Positions 22,814 to 31,985 of a DNA stretch of 64,000 nt are shown here, piece by piece. Each line of letters starts with the position of its first letter. Positions within the stretch are counted from its first letter, which is position 1. The stretch is taken from positions 1-64,000 of the forward strand of contig NZ_JADIKJ010000003.1 of assembly GCF_044904675.1 (NCBI RefSeq). Direction: 5' to 3'. A program made the position numbers and the translations under genes. Below the pieces are notes generated by a model that saw nothing but the letters and a program-made list of their open reading frames with translations, was not told the origin of the DNA and did not search any database. This DNA comes from Dyella_B jejuensis (GTDB taxonomy: Bacteria > Pseudomonadota > Gammaproteobacteria > Xanthomonadales > Rhodanobacteraceae).

Positions 22814-24919
22814 ATGCACCTGTTTCCCCGTTGCCTGCCTGTGCTTGCCCTGGGCGCCGCCGTCGCCGCGCATGCGGCCGTCGCATCGAAACCGCCTGCT
22901 TCGCCGGCGCATCCGGCATCCAGCAGCTTGCATGGCACGACGGTCGATGATCCTTATCGCTGGCTGGAAAACCCGCAGGACCCGGCGGTGCAGGCGTGGA
23001 TCAAGGCGCAGAACGAACACACCGATGCGGTGCTGGCGGCGATGCCCGATGGCAAGGCGATGAATGCGCGCGTGCAGCAGCTGGCGATTACCTCGACCAC
23101 GCGGTCCTCGCCAGAGTTGGCGGGCGGCACCTTGTTCTATATGCAGGAAACACCGCCGCAACCGCAGCCGCAGTTGATGGCGCAGGCATGGCCTGGTGGC
23201 AAGGCGCGCGTGCTGGTCGATCTCAACGCCGGCGACGGTAATACCGCGATCACCGGTTACTGGCCTTCGCCCAGCGGGCGCTATCTCGCCTACGGCACTG
23301 CCGAGGGCGGCAGCGAATTGACCACGCTGCACGTGCTCGACGTCGCCACCGGCAAAGTGATGGGCGATGCGCTGCCTTATGCCGGTGGCGGTACCACGCC
23401 ACAAGGCGTGGCCTGGGATGCGGACGAGCACGGCTTCACCTATGTGCGCTTTCCCTTGCCGCCAGCGGGCGACGAAGTGCGACAGTTCGATGCGACGCTG
23501 GTGCATCACGCGCTCGGCCAGGACGGGGCTGGCGACAGCGTGGTGTTCGGCCAGGGCTATTCCAAGGTCGCCGAATATCGCCTGCTCAGCTCACCCGGCG
23601 CCACGCAGCTGGCCGTGCTCGCCAATATCGGCGACGGTGGCCCGGCCGAGGTGTATCTGCGCGAAGGCACGCATTGGAACAAGGTGCTGGGCGCCGACGC
23701 GAACGTGCGTTCGGCGGCATGGGTGGGCCAGCGGCTGTTCGTGACCAGCTTTGCCGATGCGCCGCGCGGCAAGCTGCTGGCTGTCGACGCGCAAGGCCAC
23801 GTCGCTACCGTGCTTGCGCAACGTGCCGGCGCATTGCAGGACGTCGTGCCGATCGCCGAGGGTTTCCTGGTGACGCGCAGCTGGGGTCCGGATGGGTGGG
23901 TGGAGCAATACGATCAGCGAGGCAGCCTGGTGCGCCGCCTGCCGCTGCCGCAGCAAGGCATCGGCATCGAAGGTATCGCCGGCGAACAAGGCCAGCGGCA
24001 TGCGCTGATCGCCTATGGCGGCTGGACCCTGCCGGCGCGCTGGGCAGACTACGATGCGAAGACCGGCAACCTGCATACCGTCTTCCAAGTGACGCCCGCC
24101 GCTGATTACGGCAAGGTCGAGATGCATCGTATCGACGGGGTTTCGAAAGACGGCACCAAGATTCCGGTAACGGTGTTGTCCCTGCGCGGTATCACGCCCA
24201 ACGGCCGACGTCCGGCCATTCTCTACAGCTATGGCGGTTTCGATATTCCGATCGTGCCGCATTTCATCGGCCCGGAGCTGGCATGGCTTGAACGCGGCGG
24301 CGTGCTGGCGTTCGCGAACATCCGTGGCGGCAACGAGGACGGCCAGGATTGGCACGCCCAGGGCCAGAAACTGCACAAGCAGAACGTGTTCGACGATTTC
24401 CACGCCGCGGCGCTGGCGCTGTTCGATACGCATTGGACCGACCGCGAGCATCTGGGCATTCTCGGCGGCAGCAACGGCGGACTGCTGATGGGGGCGTCGC
24501 TGGTACAGCATCCGGGCGACTATCGCGCGGTGGTGTCGATGGTGGGCATCTACGACATGATCCGGCATGAAACGGATTTCGCCAATGGCGCTTACAACGT
24601 CAGCGAATACGGCAGCGTAAGCGATCCGGCGCAGTTCAAGGCCACGCTGGCCTATTCGCCGTTGCAGAACGTGAAGCCACGCACCGCGTATCCGGCGGTG
24701 TTGATGACCACCGGCGCCAATGATCCGCGCGTCGCCCCCTGGCAGTCGCGCAAGTTCACGGCGGCGCTGCAGAACGCCACCACATCCGATCAGCCGATCC
24801 TGCTGCTGACGCGCATGAATGCCGGGCACGGCATCGGTGCGCCGTTTAGCCAGCGAGTCGGGAACACGGCGATCATGCTGACCTTCTTCGCACAGGAACT
24901 GGGTTTGCCGCAGCAGTGA
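22814..24919 (+). CDS. Prolyl oligopeptidase (S9A)
   Basis: The 701-residue enzyme cleaves short peptides after proline. It has a signal peptide (MHLFPRCLPVLALGAAVAAHA), the N-terminal phrase DDPYRWLE that marks the S9A subfamily, a beta-propeller, and a hydrolase domain from about residue 440. The catalytic serine is in ILGGSNGGLL, aspartate in TTGANDPRV and histidine in MNAGHGIG. Length and motif order are normal. The start ATG at 22814 is chosen for the signal peptide; an earlier in-frame ATG at 22667 would give an unlikely leader. Confidence 0.92.
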   Translation: MHLFPRCLPVLALGAAVAAHAAVASKPPASPAHPASSSLHGTTVDDPYRWLENPQDPAVQAWIKAQNEHTDAVLAAMPDGKAMNARVQQLAITSTTRSSPELAGGTLFYMQETPPQPQPQLMAQAWPGGKARVLVDLNAGDGNTAITGYWPSPSGRYLAYGTAEGGSELTTLHVLDVATGKVMGDALPYAGGGTTPQGVAWDADEHGFTYVRFPLPPAGDEVRQFDATLVHHALGQDGAGDSVVFGQGYSKVAEYRLLSSPGATQLAVLANIGDGGPAEVYLREGTHWNKVLGADANVRSAAWVGQRLFVTSFADAPRGKLLAVDAQGHVATVLAQRAGALQDVVPIAEGFLVTRSWGPDGWVEQYDQRGSLVRRLPLPQQGIGIEGIAGEQGQRHALIAYGGWTLPARWADYDAKTGNLHTVFQVTPAADYGKVEMHRIDGVSKDGTKIPVTVLSLRGITPNGRRPAILYSYGGFDIPIVPHFIGPELAWLERGGVLAFANIRGGNEDGQDWHAQGQKLHKQNVFDDFHAAALALFDTHWTDREHLGILGGSNGGLLMGASLVQHPGDYRAVVSMVGIYDMIRHETDFANGAYNVSEYGSVSDPAQFKATLAYSPLQNVKPRTAYPAVLMTTGANDPRVAPWQSRKFTAALQNATTSDQPILLLTRMNAGHGIGAPFSQRVGNTAIMLTFFAQELGLPQQ

Positions 24920-24925
24920 GGATCG

Positions 24926-24962
24926 GCCTGGCCCTTACTCTCCCTGCGAGGAGGGGCCAGGC
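24926..24962 (+). terminator. Possible hairpin after the prolyl oligopeptidase gene
   Basis: GCCTGGCCC and GGGCCAGGC form a 9-bp perfect stem with a 19-base loop, starting seven bases after the stop codon. There is no T-run, so if it ends transcription it is not a classical intrinsic terminator. Confidence 0.35.
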
Positions 24963-25033
24963 GACCGGCGCTGGGCGAAGCATGGCCGATCCGGCTGTTA
25001 CGATGCGGGTCCGTCTCCCCTCCCCGATCGCCC

Positions 25034-25699
25034 ATGAGCCTGCTCCCGACTGTCGAAAACGAAACCGCCGCCGATCCCGTCTATAGCGTTATCTGGCTGC
25101 ATGGCCTGGGCGCGGATGGGCATGATTTCGCGCCGATCGTGCCGGAACTGGTATCGCCGCAGTGGCCAGCGATCCGCTTCGTGTTTCCGCACGCACCGGT
25201 GCGCCCGGTGACGATCAACAACGGCATGGCCATGCGCGCCTGGTACGACATCTACGGCTTTGACTTGCTGTCGCGCCAGGATGAAGCCGGCACGCGCGAA
25301 TCCATTGCCCAGGTGGAGGCCTTGATCGCCCGCGAGCAGGAACGCGGTGTGCCCGGCGAACGGATCCTGCTGGCCGGCTTTTCCCAGGGGGGCGCGATCG
25401 CCCTGGCGGCCGGCCTGCGCCATGCGCAGCAGCTTGCGGGCATCGTGGCGCTTTCCACCTATCTGCCCATGGCCGGTTCGCTTGCTGCCGAGCGCAGCGC
25501 CGGTAATGCCTCCACGCCGATTTTCTGGGGACATGGCTCGTTTGACCCGGTCGTGGCACTGCAGCGCGGGATCGAATCGCGCGCCGCCTTGGAAGCGCTG
25601 GGCTACCAGGTCGACTGGCATACCTATCCGATGGCGCACGCGGTGTGCCCGGATGAGATCGCCGACTTGCGCCGCTGGATCGAGCAACGGCTGCGCTGA
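25034..25699 (+). CDS. Carboxylesterase / phospholipase (alpha/beta hydrolase 2 family)
   Basis: The 221-residue cytoplasmic hydrolase is of the carboxylesterase-2/lysophospholipase family. It shows the family motifs VIWLHGLGADGHDF near the N-terminus (oxyanion hole), the nucleophile motif LLAGFSQGGAI near residue 115, an aspartate in WGHGSFDPVV, and histidine in YPMAHAVCPDE. Length is typical. The ATG at 25034 lies at the normal distance before the HGLG motif. It may share a transcript with the following two-component genes, 32 bases downstream. Confidence 0.9.
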   Translation: MSLLPTVENETAADPVYSVIWLHGLGADGHDFAPIVPELVSPQWPAIRFVFPHAPVRPVTINNGMAMRAWYDIYGFDLLSRQDEAGTRESIAQVEALIAREQERGVPGERILLAGFSQGGAIALAAGLRHAQQLAGIVALSTYLPMAGSLAAERSAGNASTPIFWGHGSFDPVVALQRGIESRAALEALGYQVDWHTYPMAHAVCPDEIADLRRWIEQRLR

Positions 25700-25731
25700 A
25701 AGCTGTCCGGCCTGCGGGCATACTGACGCGC

Positions 25732-26796
25732 ATGCCAGATCCCGCCGCCAAAGCCTCCGCCCAGCCGCATGATCCATTGCCGGATTTCTGCAGCTTGCCG
25801 GTGATTTCCGCGCTGCTGGTGGTTGGCGCATTGTGCGTAACGCTCGCATGGCTGGCACCGGAGAGCACGCGCGGCTGGCGGGGCTACAGCGTCGGCATGC
25901 TGTTCGTGGAATGGCTGGCGACGTTGATTGGCGTGGCGCTATGCACGCTGCGTCCGTGGCTGCTGCGCCTGCCGGGTTTACTGCCTTATGCGGGCGTATG
26001 GCTGGCCATGGTGCTGATCGTGACCGTAGGCAGTTTCCTGGCACAGTGGATGGATCGCATGCTGGCGATGCAGCTGATCACTTCCGCGTCCAACGCCTTC
26101 GTCCGCGACAATGCGGCGATCGCCGCCTTGCTCGGTGCGGCGATGCTTCGTTATTTCTACGTGCTGGCGCAATGGCAGTCGCGCCTGGCCGCGGTGGCGC
26201 ACGCGAAAGTCGAGGCCTTGCAGGCACGGATTCGCCCGCACTTCCTGTTCAACAGCATGAATACCGTGGCGGCGCTGGTGCGCCTGGACCCGCAGGCGGC
26301 GGAACGCACGGTCGAGAACCTGTCCGAACTGTTCCGCGCCGCGCTCGGCCAGGACGACACCCACAGCGGCACGCTAGGCGAAGAATTGCAGCTGGTTGAT
26401 CGCTACCTGGCGATCGAGCAACTGCGCCTGGGCGAACGCCTGCGAGTCCGGCGCGAGCTGGACGATTTGCCGATGGAGGCCTCGCTGCCGCTGCTGCTGC
26501 TGCAACCATTGGTCGAAAATGCCGTGCGGCACGGCGTCCAGCCGCTGCGCGACGGCGGAGAAGTGATCCTGCGTGGCACGCGCGACGCCAACATGATGCT
26601 GATCGCGATCGACAATCCGCTCGCCGACCAGCCCGCCATGGGCGGCAGCGGCCACGGCTTGAACAATGTGCGCCAGCGCGTCGCCTATCACTACGGCCCG
26701 CGCGCGCGCATGGAAGCTGGACCGCGTGCTGGACGCTTCGTGGTGAAACTGCACCTGCCCATAGAGGTACGTCATGCGCGTGATGATCGTCGATGA
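25732..26796 (+). CDS. algZ: LytS/AlgZ-type sensor histidine kinase
   Basis: The 354-residue membrane kinase has about three to four N-terminal hydrophobic helices (roughly residues 22-42, 54-74, 84-105 and 125-145). The His_kinase domain follows: phosphoacceptor H170 in ARIRPHFLFNSMN, and the ATP-binding N-box LLLQPLVENAVRHG and G-box GSGHGLNNVRQRV. It overlaps the LytTR response regulator gene by 23 bases, and the pair is followed by hemC, exactly the algZ-algR-hemC order of Pseudomonas. The symbol is assigned on that synteny; whether it controls alginate-like polymers or pili in this organism is unknown. Confidence 0.85.
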   Translation: MPDPAAKASAQPHDPLPDFCSLPVISALLVVGALCVTLAWLAPESTRGWRGYSVGMLFVEWLATLIGVALCTLRPWLLRLPGLLPYAGVWLAMVLIVTVGSFLAQWMDRMLAMQLITSASNAFVRDNAAIAALLGAAMLRYFYVLAQWQSRLAAVAHAKVEALQARIRPHFLFNSMNTVAALVRLDPQAAERTVENLSELFRAALGQDDTHSGTLGEELQLVDRYLAIEQLRLGERLRVRRELDDLPMEASLPLLLLQPLVENAVRHGVQPLRDGGEVILRGTRDANMMLIAIDNPLADQPAMGGSGHGLNNVRQRVAYHYGPRARMEAGPRAGRFVVKLHLPIEVRHARDDRR

Positions 26797-27478
26797 CGAA
26801 CCGCTCGCGCGCGCGCGCCTGGCGGCGTTGCTGCAGGAATGCGAGAACGTGGAGCTGGTCGGCAGCGTGGGCGACAGCGAAGCAGCCTTGAGCGCGCTGT
26901 CCGAGGCACATCCTGACTTGCTGCTGCTGGACATCAACATGCCCGGGCTGGATGGCAAGGCACTGGCCGCGAGACTTGCCCATCGTACCCGGCCACAGAT
27001 CGTGTTTTGCACGGCCTACGAAGCGCATGCCGTGCATGCATTCGATCTCGGCGCCGTCGATTATCTGCTCAAGCCGGTACGGGTGGAGCGCCTGCGTGAT
27101 GCGCTCCGGCGCGTGCGCCAGCGCCTGGAAGCGCAGCCACGCGAACCCGCCGGCTGGCTGCATGCGCGGGTGCGTGGCGAGCCGATCCGCATGGCGCTCG
27201 ACGAGGTGGTGTACTTGCTGGCGGAAGAAAAATACGTGGTGGCGCACCGTAGCGGCGATGCACTGCTGCTGGACGATTCGCTGCGCCAGCTGGAAGAAAC
27301 CTACCCCCAGCAACTGATCCGCCTGCATCGCAATTGCCTGGTGCCCGCGCATCGCCTGATCGGGTTGAAAACGCTGCCCGATGGCCGCGTGCTGGCACGG
27401 CTGGCCGGCACCGAGTTCAGCCCCGAAGTAAGCCGGCGCAACCTTCCGAATCTGCGCAAGCTGCTGCGCGTGGGCTGA
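26774..27478 (+). CDS. algR: LytTR-family response regulator (AlgR-like)
   Basis: The 234-residue regulator has a receiver domain (residues 1-120) with phosphoacceptor D53 in LLLLDINMPGLDG and the conserved K in YLLKPVR. A LytTR DNA-binding domain runs from about 135 to 232 (EEKYVVAHRSGDALLLDDSLRQLEE region). It overlaps its kinase gene by 23 bases, so the pair is co-translated. In pseudomonads AlgR controls alginate, type IV pili and virulence genes. The target genes here are not visible from the sequence. Confidence 0.88.
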   Translation: MRVMIVDDEPLARARLAALLQECENVELVGSVGDSEAALSALSEAHPDLLLLDINMPGLDGKALAARLAHRTRPQIVFCTAYEAHAVHAFDLGAVDYLLKPVRVERLRDALRRVRQRLEAQPREPAGWLHARVRGEPIRMALDEVVYLLAEEKYVVAHRSGDALLLDDSLRQLEETYPQQLIRLHRNCLVPAHRLIGLKTLPDGRVLARLAGTEFSPEVSRRNLPNLRKLLRVG

Positions 27479-27518
27479 GCGGTGCGACAATACCGTCATC
27501 CCCATTCCTGGAATCGCC

Positions 27519-28436
27519 ATGTCGCCTACTGCCCTGCGCATCGCCACCCGCAAGAGCGCGCTTGCCTTGTGGCAGGCGGAACACGTTGCGGGCTTGCTGC
27601 GCGCCGCACATCCGGGACTTCGCGTGGAACTGGTGCCGCTCTCCACGCGCGGCGATGAAATTCTCGACAAGCCGCTGGCGTCCGTTGGCGGCAAGGGCCT
27701 GTTCCTGAAAGAGCTCGAGGTGGCGATGTTGGAGGGCCGCGCCGAACTGGCGGTGCATTCGCTAAAAGACGTGCCTGCGGAATTGGAACCGGGCTTCACC
27801 CTGCCCGCCATGTTGCCGCGCGCGGATGCCGCGGATGCGTTCGTGAGCAACGATCATGCCGGACTTGCCACGTTGCCACACGGGGCAAGGGTAGGCACTT
27901 CTTCGCTGCGCCGGCAGGCTCAGCTGCGCGCCATGCGGCCTGACCTTACTTTGCTGGACCTGCGCGGCAATGTCGGTACCCGCCTGCAAAAGCTCGATGC
28001 CGGTCATTACGATGCCATCGTGCTCGCCTGTGCAGGCCTGGAACGCCTGGGCTTGCACGATCGCATCCGCGCTCGCTTGAGTGCACCTTCCTGGTTACCC
28101 GCGCCCGGCCAGGCAGCGATTGCCATCGAAGCATGTGCCGACCATGCCGCGATACTTGAATTACTGGCCGTGCTGGACGATGCCGAAACACGGCAGGCGG
28201 TTACCGCCGAGCGTGCGATGAACCATGCCCTTGGCGGCAGTTGCACGGTTCCGGTCGGCGCATGGTGCACTGTCACCGAGCATGGACTGCACCTGCGTGG
28301 CATGGTGGGTGACGTTGCGAGCGGACGCCTGTTGATTGCGGAAGCAGCTGGTGACAGCGCCGAGCCAGTGCCCTTGGGCAAGCAAGTCGCTGAACTCTTG
28401 TTCGCCCAAGGTGCCGCGGCCTTTCTCGGAAGCTGA
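27519..28436 (+). CDS. hemC: Porphobilinogen deaminase (hydroxymethylbilane synthase)
   Basis: HemC joins four porphobilinogen units into hydroxymethylbilane in the haem pathway. The 305-residue product opens with LRIATRKSALALWQAEHV and has SLKDVPAELEPG near residue 81. It also has SSLRRQAQL (128-136) for substrate binding. The cysteine that carries the dipyrromethane cofactor is C242 in GGSCTVPVGA. It lies 40 bases after the LytTR regulator, as in Pseudomonas. Confidence 0.95.
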   Translation: MSPTALRIATRKSALALWQAEHVAGLLRAAHPGLRVELVPLSTRGDEILDKPLASVGGKGLFLKELEVAMLEGRAELAVHSLKDVPAELEPGFTLPAMLPRADAADAFVSNDHAGLATLPHGARVGTSSLRRQAQLRAMRPDLTLLDLRGNVGTRLQKLDAGHYDAIVLACAGLERLGLHDRIRARLSAPSWLPAPGQAAIAIEACADHAAILELLAVLDDAETRQAVTAERAMNHALGGSCTVPVGAWCTVTEHGLHLRGMVGDVASGRLLIAEAAGDSAEPVPLGKQVAELLFAQGAAAFLGS

Positions 28437-28442
28437 GTGCGC

Positions 28443-28473
28443 AAGACCGGCGGGTTATACGTCCGCCGGTCTT
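28443..28473. terminator. Bidirectional hairpin between hemC and the TonB receptor
   Basis: AAGACCGGCGG and CCGCCGGTCTT form a perfect 11-bp stem with a 9-base loop. It sits between two convergent genes, seven bases after the hemC stop. It can serve both strands; T-runs are short (TCTTCAT on plus). Confidence 0.75.
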
Positions 28474-28493
28474 CATCATCTCACGCCGCGTAC

Positions 28494-31391
28494 CTAGAAC
28501 TTCTGGCTGTATTGCACGTAGAAGTAACGATCAAGATCGAACTGCGGGTTGTAGGGTGGACTGCCGGTGCCGGAAAAGGACACGTTGTAGTAGTACGGCC
28601 CTTTCTTGTTGAAGATGTTGTTTACCCCCACGGAGAGGGTGGCATCCCACGGTGTCTTGTAGCGAAGCTGCGCGTCGTTGAAGGTTGCCGAACCTTTTTG
28701 CGCCATACCTTGGCCGGGGAAAACCGGATTGGGATAGTTCGGATTGTCGCATTCGACACCGACATCCCAGCAACTGTCCTTAAGGCCGGAATAATAGCGT
28801 ACCGTCCAGCTCGCACCGAACTGCTTGTAATCCCAATCCACTTGCGTATTGGAGCGTATGCGATACAAGGCTTGCGTGCCGTTCATCCAGCCGGCCAGGT
28901 TTTTCATTGTTGAACCGGGACCATTGCTGGTTTGATACTTGCTCAGATAGTTGCCGTCAACACCAATGCGGAACTGGCCGAACGATGTGGTGGGCAGGCG
29001 ATAATGGATGCCGAAGTCAAATCCACTGGTACTGGCGGCACCCAGATTTACGGGGCCTTCGTTCAATGAGGTGATGAGACCGGTACTGCTGCGGGTAATG
29101 TTCTTGCAGTAGTCGGCGAGATTGTCGACATAGCAGTAGTTCAGGATATCGCTGGCGTCGAGATAGGTGATCGCCTGTTTTAAGCGAATATCATAGAAAT
29201 CCAGCGTGATATCCAGACCATCGACATAGTGCGGACTGTAGACCAGACCCAGGGTACGTGTGCTGGAGGTTTCCGGCTTCAGTTTTGGATTGGAGACCTG
29301 GGTAAAGGGAATGGTTGTCTGTCCACCGCCACCATTGACGGGTCCAGCTTGACTCACCTGCCGATAGCCCTCCGGTACGCCAGCGGCCGCACAAGATGCC
29401 GCCACCTTTGCATTGCTCGCCGCAGTACCGTAGATGCTGTCGCATGGATCCAGGAAGCTTTCAAAGCTTTGCGCATTGCCACCATAAAGGTCCTGCAACG
29501 CCGGTGCACGGAAGCCCTTCGCGTAGGTGCCCCGCAGCAAGAGGTCGGTGATAGGCCGCCAGCGCAGGCTGTATTTGTTGTTAGTGGTGCTACCGAAGTT
29601 GCTGTAATACGAATAACGGCTGGCGACGTTGATGCCCAACTCCTGTGCGCCGGGCAGGTCACGCAGTAGCGGCACGTCCAATTCCAGATAGGCTTCGTTT
29701 ACGTAATAGCGACCCTTGCTAGGATCGCTCGCGAGATTGGTGGTCTCGCCCGCCGAATCGGGCCCATAGGGTTGGAAGTAGCCTTTTTCGCGACGATGTT
29801 CCAGGCCGCCAGCGATATTGACCGTGCCGCCTGGCAAATCGAACAGGCCGCCGCCGGTGTTTACACTGACGTCATCGGTTTGGCTTTGCTGTCGTGCCGT
29901 ACCCACAGAATTGAGGTACGGCCACAATGAGGAAGGCGTATAGCCGGGACCAGCCAGCACGTTCCACGGCACGCAGCCGGTGGCGCGCGCAGCAGCATCG
30001 GCGCACGCGAGTTGCCCGTTGATCAGTGCAGTTGGACCGATCGCATTGAGAACATTGGGCAAATACAGATTGCCGGTGGTGATCTGGCGGAGCTTGGTTT
30101 GCGAAAAAGTATAGTTGGCATCCCAACTCCAATCGTGATGGAGGAAGTTGAAATAGCCCTGAGCGCCAAGATCCACGTGTGCCAATCGGGAATTGGCCCA
30201 GGTGATGCGCGGTAATTCGACGGTACGCCGCATGAACTCGGTTTCATAACCGGGGAAGGGGTTATAGGCGTTACTCGGGTCAATGACCAGGTTGGCGGTG
30301 CTTATACCCGATGTCGAAAGCGGATAGCCCGCCAACTGACTGCTGGTATCGCGGGTACTGTAGGACGCTGTGCCGGTCAACGTGATGTCGTCCGTCAGCT
30401 TGTAGCGTTCCTGCGCAAACAGGGTTTTCAGCTTGGAACCAGCACGGAAGGTCGTGTCCTGGTTGGTGTTGTACAGGTCTGCCGGATTACTGTTGTAAAT
30501 ATGGTAATTGCCGATATCGCCGGTGTCCGCGTTGCCGTGGTTGATCACGTACTGGTTTGGTGTCCACTTTCCTTGATCGTTATATGCGCCAGCTCCCTCC
30601 GTGCCGGCAGCGCGGGGATCGATCACGCGCCCCCAAGGCCCCGAACCCAGGCCGGTGATGGGATGGCGCGGGCCATAACCATAGCGAGTGATGGCGCGTG
30701 TCCGATCCCACATCGGCGATTGGTCCTGATAGGAGGCGCTGATAATGGTGGAGGACTTGGACGTGCTGTGCCCCCAGGTGAAGTCGGCATTTTTCTGCTG
30801 GCCGTCGCCCTGTTGGTTCGATCCGTAATAGACGTTGGCCTCGGCGCCTTCGAATTTTTCGCGGGTGATGATGTTGACCACGCCCGCGATGGCATCGGAA
30901 CCGTAAACGGACGAGGCGCCGTCCTTCAATATGTCGATGCGTTCGACCATGGAGGTCGGAATCGTCGACAAATCGGTCAGGCCTGAAAGGCTTGTGCTCC
31001 AACGATGGCCATTGACCAGCACCAGCGTGCGGTTGGAACCCAGGTTGCGGATATCGACGTAGCGGCCACCGACATCCATGCCGCTGGACAATGTGTCCTG
31101 CGGAGTGATGTCGGGCGTGCCGATGGAAGTCAGGCTCGCCAGCACATCGTTCAAATTGGTCAGGCCCGTCGCCTTGATCGCCTGGCGGTCCATGGTGAAG
31201 ACAGGCTGCGATGTCTCCACGTCCACGCTGCGGATATGCGAACCGGTAACCGTGATGGCGTCAAGCCGCTTGGCGTTACCCGCGTTGGCCTGGTCACTGG
31301 ATGCCTGGCTGGCGTCCTGCGCCGACGCCGTCCATGTACAGGCTATCAGCGCTGCGGCAATGGCCGACGCCATCAAAGTTTTTGTCTTCAT
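28494..31391 (-). CDS. TonB-dependent outer-membrane receptor
   Basis: The 965-residue receptor has a signal peptide (MKTKTLMASAIAAALIACTWTASA), a TonB-box-like ITVTGS segment near residue 47, and a plug domain. The plug phrases NRTLVLVNGHRW and GSDAIAGVVNII are typical of the large Xanthomonadales receptor class, often used for sugars, peptides or metal chelates. The barrel ends in YVQYSQKF with a terminal aromatic. No STN signalling domain is seen, so no direct sigma/anti-sigma control is implied. By eye its G+C is lower than that of its neighbours: 31 of 60 bases are G/C at 29101-29160. Its ligand is unknown. Confidence 0.92.
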   Translation of the reverse strand: MKTKTLMASAIAAALIACTWTASAQDASQASSDQANAGNAKRLDAITVTGSHIRSVDVETSQPVFTMDRQAIKATGLTNLNDVLASLTSIGTPDITPQDTLSSGMDVGGRYVDIRNLGSNRTLVLVNGHRWSTSLSGLTDLSTIPTSMVERIDILKDGASSVYGSDAIAGVVNIITREKFEGAEANVYYGSNQQGDGQQKNADFTWGHSTSKSSTIISASYQDQSPMWDRTRAITRYGYGPRHPITGLGSGPWGRVIDPRAAGTEGAGAYNDQGKWTPNQYVINHGNADTGDIGNYHIYNSNPADLYNTNQDTTFRAGSKLKTLFAQERYKLTDDITLTGTASYSTRDTSSQLAGYPLSTSGISTANLVIDPSNAYNPFPGYETEFMRRTVELPRITWANSRLAHVDLGAQGYFNFLHHDWSWDANYTFSQTKLRQITTGNLYLPNVLNAIGPTALINGQLACADAAARATGCVPWNVLAGPGYTPSSLWPYLNSVGTARQQSQTDDVSVNTGGGLFDLPGGTVNIAGGLEHRREKGYFQPYGPDSAGETTNLASDPSKGRYYVNEAYLELDVPLLRDLPGAQELGINVASRYSYYSNFGSTTNNKYSLRWRPITDLLLRGTYAKGFRAPALQDLYGGNAQSFESFLDPCDSIYGTAASNAKVAASCAAAGVPEGYRQVSQAGPVNGGGGQTTIPFTQVSNPKLKPETSSTRTLGLVYSPHYVDGLDITLDFYDIRLKQAITYLDASDILNYCYVDNLADYCKNITRSSTGLITSLNEGPVNLGAASTSGFDFGIHYRLPTTSFGQFRIGVDGNYLSKYQTSNGPGSTMKNLAGWMNGTQALYRIRSNTQVDWDYKQFGASWTVRYYSGLKDSCWDVGVECDNPNYPNPVFPGQGMAQKGSATFNDAQLRYKTPWDATLSVGVNNIFNKKGPYYYNVSFSGTGSPPYNPQFDLDRYFYVQYSQKF

Positions 31392-31985
31392 GTCTACGTG
31401 CTGCTCCTGCTGTTCCCCATCGCCAGCGCTTGGCTGGTATTCGACTTTTTACGAATGGCGCGCCGAGTTCTGCGAGAAGTCGGCACGCCGCGAATCGCCA
31501 GGCCACGGAGCAATCGGCGTAGCGAATGTCCGGCAAGTGATGGCGTTCGGTAAGTTTTTCGTAACGGCGCAGGAGCAGCTAGCAGCAAATACCCGTATAG
31601 CGAGTGATCCAAAACTGACACTGGCGAAGGGGAACACTTTGCACGCGGCAATAAAACCGGATGAAAGGAGTGGCGGCCTAGCTCGCAAGCGTGCCCGGAG
31701 CAATGTCCGTAGACCACGGCAGAGCTGCGGCGATCATCCAGCAGTACAACAATCCAGCAGTACGACAGTGAATTGTCTAGGTATTGACGCTCGCCCTACA
31801 TCAACGACAAGGCGCGCGTATCGTCACTAGCCGGCGTTCAAGTCCAAGGCAGCCTTGATGCAACTCAACGGCAAGAACATGTTGGCCGAGCGGGTCCGGC
31901 AATGCACCTGGGCTGGCGTACATAAAAAAACCCCTCCGTATTCGGAGGGGTCTGGGTTGACGTCGATGCGCGAGCGACAGCGCTA
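31392..31985. other. 594-base intergenic region without a recognised gene
   Basis: The stretch separates the start of the TonB receptor at 31391 from the end of the DUF481 gene. It holds the DUF481 terminator at 31924-31950 and two 12-bp direct repeats ATCCAGCAGTAC at 31736-31747 and 31752-31763. The rest is probably the receptor promoter and leader. Several short open frames cross it, but none has family features or a good ribosome site. Confidence 0.6.
31924..31950 (-). terminator. Intrinsic terminator of the DUF481 gene
   Basis: On the minus strand CCCCTCCG-AATA-CGGAGGGG forms an 8-bp perfect stem followed by seven T residues. It lies 36 bases after the DUF481 stop and is a classical Rho-independent terminator. 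Confidence 0.9.

Noticed and set aside
23591..24829. A 412-codon open frame on minus inside the prolyl oligopeptidase gene
   Set aside because: The plus frame carries all prolyl oligopeptidase motifs; the minus frame has none.
31773..31780. TTGTCTAG upstream of the second TonB receptor, resembling a PhnF half-site
   Set aside because: It is a single half-site with no inverted or direct partner; such a short match is expected by chance in 64 kb.
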